Of a stretch of DNA of 64,000 nt, positions 50,076 through 58,696 are shown piece after piece (within the stretch, counting starts at the first letter, position 1; each line of letters starts with the position of its first letter). The notes beneath the pieces are model-generated. The model was not told where the DNA came from and searched no databases. It saw nothing but the letters and a program-made list of their open reading frames with translations. Location of the stretch: contig JAZQVN010000028.1 of assembly GCA_045631885.1 (NCBI GenBank), positions 1 to 64,000 of the forward strand, in the 5' to 3' direction. Source of the DNA: CAJOLV01 sp045631885 (GTDB taxonomy: Bacteria > Bacillota_I > Bacilli_A > RFN20 > CAG-826). The position numbers were made by a program, and so were the translations under genes.

Positions 50076-51215
50076 TTATTTTTTGAACATTTTCTTCACT
50101 TTATCAATAAATGATTGTGATTCGGAACTTGGAGTGGCTTTCTTATATTCCTCGAGCAATCTTTTTTGTTCGCGGTTGATATTAGTTGGGACCACCACTT
50201 TGATGTGAACGTATTGATCACCACTTCGACCAGTTCGAGAATCTTTCACACCTTGTCCTCTTAATTTGAGAACTTGACCAGGTTGAGTGCCGCTTGGGAT
50301 GATTAGGTCACCATCTCCATAAACTGTTGGGATACTAATCTTAGTTCCTAATACAGCGTCAACATAATCAATTGGTAATTGAATGTGAATATCATTTCCT
50401 TCTCTTTGGAAGATTGGATGTGGTTTAACATTGACTTCGACAACTAAGTCGCCATTTGGGCCACCTTGGCTGCCTCTTTCGCCATATCCATTAACGACGA
50501 TTTGCTGACCGGTATTGATACCCGCGGCCACTTTAATGTCGATATCTTTTTTGTTCTTTGTGTAGCCTTTTCCGCCACAATACGGACATTTATCGGTGAT
50601 GATTTTACCGGCTCCTCCACAAGTTGGACAAGCTTCTTGAGATTCAACAACACCAAATAGTGATCTTCTTTGAATTCTCACATAGCCTCTACCATTACAT
50701 TGAGAACAACTCTTAATGGATGAAGAGTCTTTTGCTCCTGTTCCATTACAGTGAGGACATTTCTCATCGACATTGAGATTAATGGTATAAGTTCCACCTT
50801 TAATTGCATCCATGAATTCGATGTTCATGGTGACTAATCTATCATTTCCTCTACGAGGACCGGTTCTGGTACTTCTTCTTGCACCGCCACCGAAGAAACT
50901 ATTGATTACATCATCGAAGATTGATGAACCATCGCCAGAGAATCCCCCAAAGCCACCTTCAAATGGGTTAGCTCCTGGATTACCACCAGCTTGTTCAAAT
51001 GCGGCGTGACCGAATTGGTCATAGGCAGCGCGCTTATTGTCATCATAAAGGATATCATAGGCTTCTTGGACTTCTTTAAATTTCGCTTCATCGCCAGTTT
51101 CTTTATTGTCTGGGTGATAAACTTTCGCTAATTTACGATAAGCGCTTTTAATTTCATCTTTACTCGCGCCTTTTTTTATTCCCAGCACTTCATAATAATC
51201 GCGTTTGCTAGCCAT
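50076..51215 (-). CDS. dnaJ: Chaperone DnaJ
   Basis: Co-chaperone that delivers substrates to DnaK. It has a J domain with HPD (34-36), a Gly/Phe-rich region (about 75-115), four zinc CxxCxGxG repeats (about 140-215) and the C-terminal substrate domains; 379 residues. AAAGGAG precedes the ATG. A stable hairpin lies in the gap to dnaK. Confidence 0.97.
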   Translation of the reverse strand: MASKRDYYEVLGIKKGASKDEIKSAYRKLAKVYHPDNKETGDEAKFKEVQEAYDILYDDNKRAAYDQFGHAAFEQAGGNPGANPFEGGFGGFSGDGSSIFDDVINSFFGGGARRSTRTGPRRGNDRLVTMNIEFMDAIKGGTYTINLNVDEKCPHCNGTGAKDSSSIKSCSQCNGRGYVRIQRRSLFGVVESQEACPTCGGAGKIITDKCPYCGGKGYTKNKKDIDIKVAAGINTGQQIVVNGYGERGSQGGPNGDLVVEVNVKPHPIFQREGNDIHIQLPIDYVDAVLGTKISIPTVYGDGDLIIPSGTQPGQVLKLRGQGVKDSRTGRSGDQYVHIKVVVPTNINREQKRLLEEYKKATPSSESQSFIDKVKKMFKK

Positions 51216-51233
51216 ATCTTCTCCTTTCTTTTA

Positions 51234-51269
51234 CCACGTAAAGAGGCCGAAGCCTCCTTACTAATGTGG
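51234..51269 (-). promoter_or_regulatory. Stable hairpin between dnaK and dnaJ
   Basis: GAGGC, TTCG, GCCTC extended by GTAA/TTAC and outer CCAC/GTGG. There is no T-run, so it is not a terminator; it could be an mRNA processing or stability element. Confidence 0.6.
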
Positions 51270-51283
51270 TTTAAATTTGATAA

Positions 51284-53095
51284 TTAGTCTTTTTTGTGGA
51301 ATTCGGCATCGACGACATCGTCATCATTACCGGATGGATTTTCATCAGTATTAGGATTGCCAGCGCCTTGTTGTTGTTGCATATAAGCCGCGGCTTTTTC
51401 TAATTCATCCATCTTGTTCTTTAATGTTTCGATATCGTTATTATCTAAAGCGGTCTTTAATTCATCTCTTAATTTCATGGTCGCGTCTTTTTGAGTTGGA
51501 TCAATAGAATCACCTTTTTCTTGTAATTCGCGATCAATATCGGCGATTAAAGCTTCCGCTTTATTCTTGATTTCGATTTCTTCTTTTCTTCTTTGGTCGG
51601 CTTCTGCGTTAGCTTCTGCTTCTCTGACCATTCTATCGATTTCATCTTTGGATAAGCCATTGCTACCAGAGATGGTGATATTTTGTTCTTTTTGTGTATC
51701 TAAGTCTTTCGCACTGACTTTCACGATACCGTTAACGTCGATGGAGAAAGTAACTTCGATTCTTGGTTCGCCTCTTCTAGCTGGTTTAATACCAGTTAAT
51801 TGGAAGTGACCTAATAATTTATTATCGTGGGCCATTGGTCTTTCACCTTGATAGACCATGATGTCAACGGCTGGTTGATTGTCCGCAGCGGTTGAGAAGA
51901 TTTGGCTCTTTGTGGTTGGAATAGTTGTATTTCTATTGATTAATGGAGTCATCACACCACCTAAGGTTTCAATACCTAAGGTTAATGGAGTAACGTCGAG
52001 AAGGACTACGTCCTTAACATCACCAGAAACAACACCACCTTGATATGCCGCGCCGATAGAAACAGCTTCATCTGGGTTAACGGATAAGTTTGGTTTCTTA
52101 CCTGTTAATTGTGTGACTAATTCTTGGACAGCTGGCATACGGATAGAACCACCGATTAATAAGACTTGGTCTAAATCATTCGCGGATAAGTGAGCATCAC
52201 TTAAAGCGCGTCTAACTGGTTCTTCACATCTCTTTAATAAGTGTCTAGTTAATTCTTGGAATTTCGCTCTTGAAAGAGTGGTTTCAAAGTTAACTGGGCC
52301 ATTTGCATTCATTGAAATGAATGGTAAGGAGATAACTGTTTGTAAAGAAGCGGATAATTCGATCTTCGCTTTTTCAGCGGCTTCTTTAATTCTTTGTAAG
52401 CTTGCTTTATCGGTAATGTCGATACCGTTTTCAATCTTAATTTGGGCTTTGATCCAATCTGCAACGACTGCATCCCAGTCATCACCACCGAGTTTGTTAT
52501 CACCAGCGGTTGAGATAACTTCGAATGTACCATCACCGATATCAAGGATAGAAACGTCGAATGTTCCACCACCTAAGTCGAAGACTAAGATTTTTTCGCT
52601 CTTTTCATTTTCTAAACCATAGGCTAACGCCGCAGCGGTTGGTTCGTTAATGATACGGACGACATCTAAGCCAGCGATTTGGCCAGCATCTTTTGTTGCT
52701 TGTCTTTGTGCGTCATTGAAATATGCTGGAACTGTAATAACGGCTTTTTCCACTTTGTGACCGATATGATCTTCTGCGTATTTTTTCATATACGCTAAGA
52801 CTTTCGCGGAGATTTCTTGTGGGGTGAAATCTTTGTTTACACATTTAATGTGTACTTTTTCAGCGCTACCCATTTTTCTCTTAATGGATGCGACTGTATC
52901 TGGGTTAGTAACTGCTTGTCTTTTGGCAGCGTTACCAATCACTTCTTCTCCACTAGCCTTGAAAGCCACGACTGATGGAGTGGTTACTGTACCTTCAGGA
53001 TTAGGAATAACTTTGACGGAACCGTCGGCTTGTAAATAGCTGACAACTGAGTTTGTGGTACCTAAGTCGATACCTAAGATAATTTCTTTTGCCAT
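51284..53095 (-). CDS. dnaK: Chaperone DnaK (Hsp70)
   Basis: 603 residues. ATPase domain (GIDLGTTNSVVSYL, IINEPTAAALAYGLE, FDLGGGTFDVSIL, LLIGGSIRMPAVQELV), the linker DVVLLDVTPLTLGIETLGG, the peptide-binding domain and a lid ending in a Gln/Gly-rich tail (MQQQQGAGNPN). This is the typical Gram-positive form, lacking the 24-residue loop of E. coli DnaK. AAAGGAG precedes the ATG. Confidence 0.98.
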   Translation of the reverse strand: MAKEIILGIDLGTTNSVVSYLQADGSVKVIPNPEGTVTTPSVVAFKASGEEVIGNAAKRQAVTNPDTVASIKRKMGSAEKVHIKCVNKDFTPQEISAKVLAYMKKYAEDHIGHKVEKAVITVPAYFNDAQRQATKDAGQIAGLDVVRIINEPTAAALAYGLENEKSEKILVFDLGGGTFDVSILDIGDGTFEVISTAGDNKLGGDDWDAVVADWIKAQIKIENGIDITDKASLQRIKEAAEKAKIELSASLQTVISLPFISMNANGPVNFETTLSRAKFQELTRHLLKRCEEPVRRALSDAHLSANDLDQVLLIGGSIRMPAVQELVTQLTGKKPNLSVNPDEAVSIGAAYQGGVVSGDVKDVVLLDVTPLTLGIETLGGVMTPLINRNTTIPTTKSQIFSTAADNQPAVDIMVYQGERPMAHDNKLLGHFQLTGIKPARRGEPRIEVTFSIDVNGIVKVSAKDLDTQKEQNITISGSNGLSKDEIDRMVREAEANAEADQRRKEEIEIKNKAEALIADIDRELQEKGDSIDPTQKDATMKLRDELKTALDNNDIETLKNKMDELEKAAAYMQQQQGAGNPNTDENPSGNDDDVVDAEFHKKD

Positions 53096-53114
53096 AATTC
53101 ATTTTCTCCTTTAT

Positions 53115-53717
53115 TTATGCATCGAATTTTTCTTCGTTATTTTCTTTAACTTCTTCTTTTTGTTCTTCGTGATGTTTACTAACGACTACATTCGCTGGTC
53201 TTACTAAACGGTCATGTAACTTATAACCTTTAGTGATTACTTTAGTAATGAGTCCTTCTTCTCCATCACTTTCTTCTGTTTCGACTGCGTTCATATCTTT
53301 CGCATCGAATTTATCTCCGACATTTGGTGAGATTTCTTTCACGCCTTCGTTTTCTAATACACTGACTAGATTACGATAGATGAATTGGAATCCCACTAAG
53401 TAGTTTTTAAGAGTCGGATCTTCTGGTTCGTTCTTAAGAACGACATAGAAGCTATCAAGTATTGGAAGTAATTCATCGAGGAATCCTTCGGAACGATATT
53501 TCATCGCTTCCATGTGATCTTTTTCTAAACTTTTACGTAAGTTTTGTGTGTCCGCGTACGCTCTATAGTATTCATTTTTCCAATGATTAACGTCCGCTTC
53601 GAGCTTTTCGATTTCTTCTTTTAATTTATCGATTTGCTCATTTAACTTTTCAATCTTACGATTTTTCTTTTCTTTACCATCTTCTACAGGGATGTCATTT
53701 TTTTCTTCGTCTACCAC
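53115..53717 (-). CDS. grpE: Nucleotide exchange factor GrpE
   Basis: 200 residues with a long N-terminal coiled coil (about 15-60) and the GrpE core (DELLPILDSFYVVLKNE, GVKEISPNVGDKFDAKDMNAVET, VITKGYKLHDRLVRPANVVV). The start is a GTG that overlaps the hrcA stop by one base (TAGTG), after GGGGGT. Both ends are acidic and basic clusters typical of the family. Confidence 0.95.
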   Translation of the reverse strand: MVDEEKNDIPVEDGKEKKNRKIEKLNEQIDKLKEEIEKLEADVNHWKNEYYRAYADTQNLRKSLEKDHMEAMKYRSEGFLDELLPILDSFYVVLKNEPEDPTLKNYLVGFQFIYRNLVSVLENEGVKEISPNVGDKFDAKDMNAVETEESDGEEGLITKVITKGYKLHDRLVRPANVVVSKHHEEQKEEVKENNEEKFDA

Positions 53718-54730
53718 TATTCATTACCCCCTTTATCAAAATATTTATTTAGTTCTTCAACAATGTACTCTAACGCGGATAAGACTTTCGCATAATCCAT
53801 TCTCGTTGGTCCTAACAAAGTTAGGGTTTGTTCTCCATCGTTACCGACTTTGAATTTCGCTGATACCATTGAGACATCTGGATTACCTTCCACATCACCG
53901 ATATTGACTGAGATTCCATCTCCATCACTGGTGACGTTTTTGAATAATGAGGCATCAGAGAGCATTTTGAACACTCTTTCTAACTTTTCTGCATCTTGTT
54001 TAAATTCTGGATTATTGAATAATTCTTCTCTTCCATATAATGAGAGTCTATCGCTAGCGAATCTTAAGAATGTTTCCATTAATGCTTGATAGACAACATC
54101 ATGAGAGATGACATAATCACTTAAGACTGGTTTAAGAGCTTGCATTTTATCAATCAATTGACTGACTGGCGTGCCCTTAAGTCTTTCATTAAGTAAATCC
54201 ATGCACTGCACGATTTCTTTCGCGGAGATGCCTTCTTCTAAGATGAAGGTTTTATTTTCGACATATCCTTTATCAGTGACGAATACCGCGGTGATTGTGT
54301 TATCGCTGATTTGCACTAATTGGACACTCGCGAGCTTTTCATTATTTTCATCTGGTCCCATAACCACGGAGACAAGATTAGTCATGTGAGATAAAATCTC
54401 ACAACTTCTTTTAATGACTTCCTCAACGGATTTCACTCTTTCATCTAAGACTAATTGAAGTGATTGTTTTAACTGTTCATCAACTTCTGTATCTCTGAGT
54501 TTTTCGCAATAGTATTTATAGCCTTTCGCGGAAGGAACTCGACCGGAGGATGAATGAGTTTTTTCAATATAGCCGAGCTTTTCTAATGCGTACATCTCAT
54601 TTCTGATTGTCGCAGAGGAATAAGGGAGATTATATTGTTCAATTAAGGTATGCGATCCAACTGGTTGAGCGTTTTTAATAAAGTATTCAACGATATATTT
54701 GAGAATCGTATCACTTCTTGATAAGCCCAT
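53717..54730 (-). CDS. hrcA: Heat-inducible transcription repressor HrcA
   Basis: The repressor that binds CIRCE. A winged-helix N-terminus (LKYIVEYFIKNAQPVGSHTLIE, SSATIRNEMYALEKLGYIEKTHSSSGRVPSAKGY) and the GAF-like C-terminal domain are present; 337 residues. The longer GTG frame begins in the CIRCE element; the ATG after AGGAGGT is used instead. Two CIRCE-like elements lie upstream, so it represses its own operon. Confidence 0.95.
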   Translation of the reverse strand: MGLSRSDTILKYIVEYFIKNAQPVGSHTLIEQYNLPYSSATIRNEMYALEKLGYIEKTHSSSGRVPSAKGYKYYCEKLRDTEVDEQLKQSLQLVLDERVKSVEEVIKRSCEILSHMTNLVSVVMGPDENNEKLASVQLVQISDNTITAVFVTDKGYVENKTFILEEGISAKEIVQCMDLLNERLKGTPVSQLIDKMQALKPVLSDYVISHDVVYQALMETFLRFASDRLSLYGREELFNNPEFKQDAEKLERVFKMLSDASLFKNVTSDGDGISVNIGDVEGNPDVSMVSAKFKVGNDGEQTLTLLGPTRMDYAKVLSALEYIVEELNKYFDKGGNE

Positions 54731-54744
54731 ATTTTTACCTCCTT

Positions 54745-54771
54745 TTGGCACTCCTGATTTTCAAGTGCTAA
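54745..54771 (-). promoter_or_regulatory. CIRCE element 1 (HrcA operator)
   Basis: Plus-strand TTGGCACTC, nine bases, AAGTGCTAA; consensus is TTAGCACTC-N9-GAGTGCTAA. It lies between the promoter and the hrcA ribosome site. Confidence 0.85.
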
Positions 54772-54775
54772 TTCT

Positions 54776-54803
54776 ATTTTACTTAATTTGATAGCACTGT
54801 CAA
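54776..54803 (-). promoter_or_regulatory. Promoter of the hrcA operon
   Basis: On the minus strand TTGACA (54803-54798), a 16-base spacer and TAAAAT (54781-54776). The -35 lies within the second CIRCE element. Confidence 0.8.
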
Positions 54804-54817
54804 TACTAGAGTGCTAA
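54791..54817 (-). promoter_or_regulatory. CIRCE element 2 (HrcA operator)
   Basis: Plus-strand ATAGCACTG, nine bases, GAGTGCTAA. One arm is perfect and the other has two changes. It covers the -35. Confidence 0.75.
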
Positions 54818-54828
54818 AAATATCAAAA

Positions 54829-54856
54829 AAGAAAAGAACCCGAAGGCCCTTCTCTA
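54829..54856 (-). terminator. Terminator of the lipoprotein gene
   Basis: On the minus strand AGAA-GGG-CC TTCG GG-TTCT, an imperfect stem with a TTCG loop, is followed by TTTCTTTTTT. Confidence 0.5.
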
Positions 54857-54878
54857 TAATCCTTAATAAATTAAATAA

Positions 54879-55523
54879 TTATTTATATGAGACTGTGATG
54901 TTGCCATTTGTAATGGATTCGAGCGTGCCTAATTTAGCAAGTTTTTCATTAGAGGAAGCAGAGAAATCCATACTAGTTGTGGCTTTAGCTTCAGCTTTAG
55001 TAACAAAACCAAACTTATCGAATTCAGAATAAGTGGCCATGCTTGAACCAGCTTTGATACCATCATAAAGTTCCATTGGTTCTAAAGTTAATGTTGCTTC
55101 AACACCGAATGGGCCAACAAAGAATTTATAACCTTTGACTCCTTCATCTGGAAGGGTTTCGACCATTACTTTTAAACTTTCACCAAGAGTTTCAAGATAT
55201 TGCGAAGCATGAACATCGTCTGAACTAGTTGTCCATTCGCCATCTTCGAATTTGTATTCGATTGTACCTTTTTCGTGTTCGTCGACATCCACTGTTTTGA
55301 TTTCTCCACCAAGAAGAGCGGCTGCGATACTTTCTTCGTCGACTGTTTTGCCTTTAGTGGTGATGTCATAATTTAATGTAGCGGATGTATATTGATGTTC
55401 TTCAATTTTCGCAGCTTCAGCTTTGAATTCTTTTGCGGAAACTTCTTTACCTCTACCACCACCACAAGCGGTTAACGCACAAACGGCTGTTAAACCTAAG
55501 ACTAATGTTGTGAATTTTTTCAT
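54879..55523 (-). CDS. Secreted lipoprotein of unknown function
   Basis: 214 residues. The N-terminus is a lipoprotein signal (MKKFTTLVLGLTAVCALTAC) with lipobox LTAC and a following GGG linker. The mature part is rich in charged residues and resembles LppX/LprG-like or DUF-type small lipoproteins only in general character; no domain is recognised. AGGAGA lies 12 bases upstream. It is divergent from msrA, with a TTGATT-17-TATCAT promoter. Confidence 0.75.
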   Translation of the reverse strand: MKKFTTLVLGLTAVCALTACGGGRGKEVSAKEFKAEAAKIEEHQYTSATLNYDITTKGKTVDEESIAAALLGGEIKTVDVDEHEKGTIEYKFEDGEWTTSSDDVHASQYLETLGESLKVMVETLPDEGVKGYKFFVGPFGVEATLTLEPMELYDGIKAGSSMATYSEFDKFGFVTKAEAKATTSMDFSASSNEKLAKLGTLESITNGNITVSYK

Positions 55524-55553
55524 TTTTGTTTTTTTATCTCCTAACTGGTTAAA

Positions 55554-55616
55554 ATGATACACTTTTGATTTTTATTAATCAAATGATTTGAAAAAAATAT
55601 CAGTTTTATTTATCTT
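55554..55616. promoter_or_regulatory. Divergent promoters of the lipoprotein gene and msrA with inverted repeats
   Basis: Minus strand: TTGATT (55582-55577), 17 bases, TATCAT (55559-55554). Plus strand: TTGAAA (55588-55593), 17 bases, TATCTT (55611-55616). TTTGAT/ATCAAA arms (55564-55583) and the palindrome TCAAATGATTTGA (55579-55591) overlap both -35 elements. Confidence 0.65.
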
Positions 55617-55622
55617 ATTGTT

Positions 55623-56114
55623 ATGAAAAAAGAAATTTATTTTGCCGGGGGTTGCTTCTGGGGAGTGCAAGAATATTATTCTCGATTAAAAGGAGTAATA
55701 TCTTCTATTTCTGGTTATGCGAATGGAAAGAAATTAAACCCCACCTATCAAGAAGTAAGATCCGGAGTGTTTGAACACGCTGAAACTGTCCAAATCATCT
55801 ACGATGATGCGATTATCTCTTTAGAAAAATTATTAGAACATTTCTTAAGATTTGTGAATCCATATTCTCTAAATCAACAAGGGGAAGATAAAGGTATCCA
55901 ATATCGTTCAGGCATCTATTATTTAGACGAAAAAGAAAAAGATGTTATTACGAATTACTTCGATAAACATCTTAAACCAGGATATGTCATTGAGATACTT
56001 CCATTAGATAACTTCTCTCTTGCGGAAGAATATCATCAAGATTATCTCAAGAAGAATGTGAATGGCTACTGCCACATCAATCTAAATATCATAAAAGATG
56101 AAGAAAAGAAATAG
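55623..56114 (+). CDS. msrA: Peptide methionine sulfoxide reductase MsrA
   Basis: Reduces methionine-S-sulfoxide in oxidised proteins. Catalytic GCFWG motif at 10-14 (Cys11), with FEHAETVQIIYD, QYRSGIYYLDE and EEYHQDYL; 163 residues. No C-terminal MsrB fusion and no clear recycling Cys at the end apart from the one in NGYCHIN. The -10 ends six bases before the ATG and there is no ribosome site, so it should be leaderless. Confidence 0.94.
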   Translation: MKKEIYFAGGCFWGVQEYYSRLKGVISSISGYANGKKLNPTYQEVRSGVFEHAETVQIIYDDAIISLEKLLEHFLRFVNPYSLNQQGEDKGIQYRSGIYYLDEKEKDVITNYFDKHLKPGYVIEILPLDNFSLAEEYHQDYLKKNVNGYCHINLNIIKDEEKK

Positions 56115-56137
56115 AACCCATTCGGGTTCTTTTCTTA
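56112..56137 (+). terminator. Terminator of msrA
   Basis: AGAACCC, ATTC, GGGTTCT is followed by TTTCTT. A T-poor flank on the other strand suggests it serves mainly msrA. Confidence 0.8.
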
Positions 56138-57787
56138 TTTAATACCGCGTCTCGCGTTTTCTTCTTCTTGAAGTTTCTTGAAGTCGACTTTACCAAGAAG
56201 TGTCTTTGGTAACTTCTTAACGAATTCCACTTCTTTTGGAACCGCCCAGCGGATGAGATATTTTCGACATGTATCGAGAATTTGTTCTCTCATACCTTCT
56301 TCATCGAAGTATTTCGCAACGACGAAGATTTTAATTGCCGCGGTTAATCTTCGATCAGGGATTTGAATCGCGCATACTTCTTCTACACCTGGGATATTTT
56401 CCACGAGTCTTTCGATTTCAGTCGGGAAAACGCCAACACCAGAGACTTTAACGACTCTCTTCTTTCTTTGATCGAAGTAGACGAATCCATCTTCATCCAT
56501 ATGTCCATAGTCGCCTGTATATAACCAGCCATCTTTGATGGCTTCTTTTGTGCCTTCTTCGTTATTGAAGTATCCGAGCATCATCTCACCGGATTGAATA
56601 GTGATTTCACCAACTTTTCCAACCGGAACTTCTTTACCGTTATCATCAACGATTCTAAAAGTAACTCCCGGAATTGGTTTACCAATTGAATTCTCTTTAT
56701 ATGCGTTAAATGTATTAACGGAGTTCGCTCCAACGGCTTCGGTTAAGCCGTATCCTTCAAAGACACGACACCTACTTCCGCGACTCGCCATTAAATCATT
56801 AAATGATTTTTCTACAGAAACAGGCATCTTATCACCACCACAGAAGAACATTCCTAGATGGTCTAAATGTTTATTGTTCACGAATTTATCGCATTTCATT
56901 AAGGATTCAATCGCTGTCGGGACTGCGCCTGTCACGAGGATACGATATTTATTCACATAGCTCGCGATTTCGTTCGCATCGAATTTAGGTAAAAGAATTA
57001 CCCCACATCCAATCGCTAATGGAGAGTGCATTGTCACGCAGAAACCAAAGCCATGGAATGAAGGTAAGAAGGAGAGGAAATAACTACCAATCGCATCTTT
57101 CTCTTCGTTACACATAATCTCAAACGCTCTATTAGAGAAGAAATTGAAATTACGGTCGCATAAACAAATGGTCTTTGGATCTCCTGTCGTAGAACCACTA
57201 TGAAGGAGGACACTTAATTCATTAACATCGACATGTCTAATTGGGGAATGTTTATGAGCTTTTGGAATCTTGTGATAATATTTAAAGCCTTTAAATTTGC
57301 CTCTGAATCTACCTAATTTATATCTAATTCTACGGTTTAAGAAGTGATAAATTAACTTCTTACCTAAAGGTAAATAGTCTTCCACTCTCGTGACAATAAT
57401 CATATCAGCGATATCACGATATTTTTCGACTTCTTTGGCGACTCGTTGTTCGAATATAAACGCGTATTTTGTATTAGTTTTACTGATGATGTTTTTAACT
57501 TGATTAAATGGAGTAAATGGATGAACTAAATTCACCACCGCTCCTATTTTATTTAATGCATAAATTAACACTAAAACATTTGGGATATTTGGTTGGCTAA
57601 CCATGATGACATCCCCTTTTTGGATGTCGTAATATTCCACTAATGCGTCTGCATATCGATCGACTAATTTGAGGAATTTCTTAAAAGAAATCTTCTTTCC
57701 TTTATATAAAATGGCTTTTTGTCGAGGAAGTCTTTCCGCGGAGTCTCTAATCGCTCCATAAAGTGTCAACGTTTCTAAATCTTTCAT
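56135..57787 (-). CDS. Long-chain acyl-CoA synthetase-like (ANL superfamily) enzyme
   Basis: 550 residues of the AMP-forming ligase family: P-loop LLHSGSTTGDPKTI, VFEGYGLTEAVG, DGWLYTGDYGHMDEDGFVYFDQRKKRVVKVSG and the C-terminal Lys in LPKTLLGKVDFKKL. It activates a carboxylic acid, most likely a fatty acid, to an acyl-adenylate and thioester; the chain length cannot be told. Its ATG overlaps the stop of the membrane acyltransferase gene (ATGA), so the two act together. Confidence 0.88.
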   Translation of the reverse strand: MKDLETLTLYGAIRDSAERLPRQKAILYKGKKISFKKFLKLVDRYADALVEYYDIQKGDVIMVSQPNIPNVLVLIYALNKIGAVVNLVHPFTPFNQVKNIISKTNTKYAFIFEQRVAKEVEKYRDIADMIIVTRVEDYLPLGKKLIYHFLNRRIRYKLGRFRGKFKGFKYYHKIPKAHKHSPIRHVDVNELSVLLHSGSTTGDPKTICLCDRNFNFFSNRAFEIMCNEEKDAIGSYFLSFLPSFHGFGFCVTMHSPLAIGCGVILLPKFDANEIASYVNKYRILVTGAVPTAIESLMKCDKFVNNKHLDHLGMFFCGGDKMPVSVEKSFNDLMASRGSRCRVFEGYGLTEAVGANSVNTFNAYKENSIGKPIPGVTFRIVDDNGKEVPVGKVGEITIQSGEMMLGYFNNEEGTKEAIKDGWLYTGDYGHMDEDGFVYFDQRKKRVVKVSGVGVFPTEIERLVENIPGVEEVCAIQIPDRRLTAAIKIFVVAKYFDEEGMREQILDTCRKYLIRWAVPKEVEFVKKLPKTLLGKVDFKKLQEEENARRGIK

Positions 57788-58665
57788 AAGAACGCTCCTG
57801 TAATAAAGAAATTGATAATCATGAATATGCCAAATATGACAACGATATGGCTAAGATAAATAACCATTGTATGTCTACCTAAGAAACAAACTGGTCTTTC
57901 CCAATCAAATCTTCTCGGGAATAAGGATTTTCTATTTTGTTTATAAACAAAATATGAGAACAATGTTCCGGTGAAGAAGAACATCATATATGGGAATAAT
58001 GGGACAATATCCGCGACGATTGGATATTCCCAAAATATTGGCATATAAAATTTAGGTGTTCCTTCTATTCCATAATTCATTCCGGGTCTCACACTAGTAA
58101 TTCCACCGAATTGTTGGAGCAATGTCACTCTCATAATTGGGTTAATAAAAGAACTAACGATAAATCCGAATAAGATGACCGCTAGATTAGCTTTCCAAGA
58201 CATCTTATCAATAAAGCTATATGAGAATATGCAAATACCTAATACAGCGATGATATTCATATCAATTCTGATTAAAGAATCAACATTATTCGCATTTAAT
58301 ATCAATTGACCGATATTGGTAATTGCCGCTAAAGCGACAGCGATAATTAAGGCTACGATACTTCTTTTTCGATTACTTCTTGAGAAAGCACAAGAGATAC
58401 CAGAAATAAAGCAAAACGCCATCAAACAGATTGGTTGAATAATATCTCTAGCATAGCTATGGACATAAAAATGCGCCATTTCATAGATCCAAAAACCTTC
58501 TCCCCACCACTTGATTCCATAATCTTGGAAGCAGAACATGATGTGATCGATGAGGACCAAGATAATTAAAAAGCCACGAGCAAAATCAATTTCGTGAATA
58601 CGCTTAGAAAAGATATCTCTATTTTTCTTGGTATGTGGCTCTTTTATGTTTGCTACGCTATCCAT
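57784..58665 (-). CDS. DUF1624/HGSNAT-like membrane acyltransferase
   Basis: 293 residues with about seven membrane helices and the DUF1624 (heparan-alpha-glucosaminide N-acetyltransferase catalytic) N-terminus RIHEIDFARGFLIILVLIDH, then FCFISGISCAFSRSNRKRS and a final HTMVIYLSH. The family acylates sugars across the membrane using acyl-CoA. TATATT ends seven bases before the ATG and there is no ribosome site. It ends in TGA, coupled to the acyl-CoA synthetase gene. Confidence 0.82.
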   Translation of the reverse strand: MDSVANIKEPHTKKNRDIFSKRIHEIDFARGFLIILVLIDHIMFCFQDYGIKWWGEGFWIYEMAHFYVHSYARDIIQPICLMAFCFISGISCAFSRSNRKRSIVALIIAVALAAITNIGQLILNANNVDSLIRIDMNIIAVLGICIFSYSFIDKMSWKANLAVILFGFIVSSFINPIMRVTLLQQFGGITSVRPGMNYGIEGTPKFYMPIFWEYPIVADIVPLFPYMMFFFTGTLFSYFVYKQNRKSLFPRRFDWERPVCFLGRHTMVIYLSHIVVIFGIFMIINFFITGAFL

Positions 58666-58696
58666 AAAGTCAAATATACTTTACCAAATTATTACG

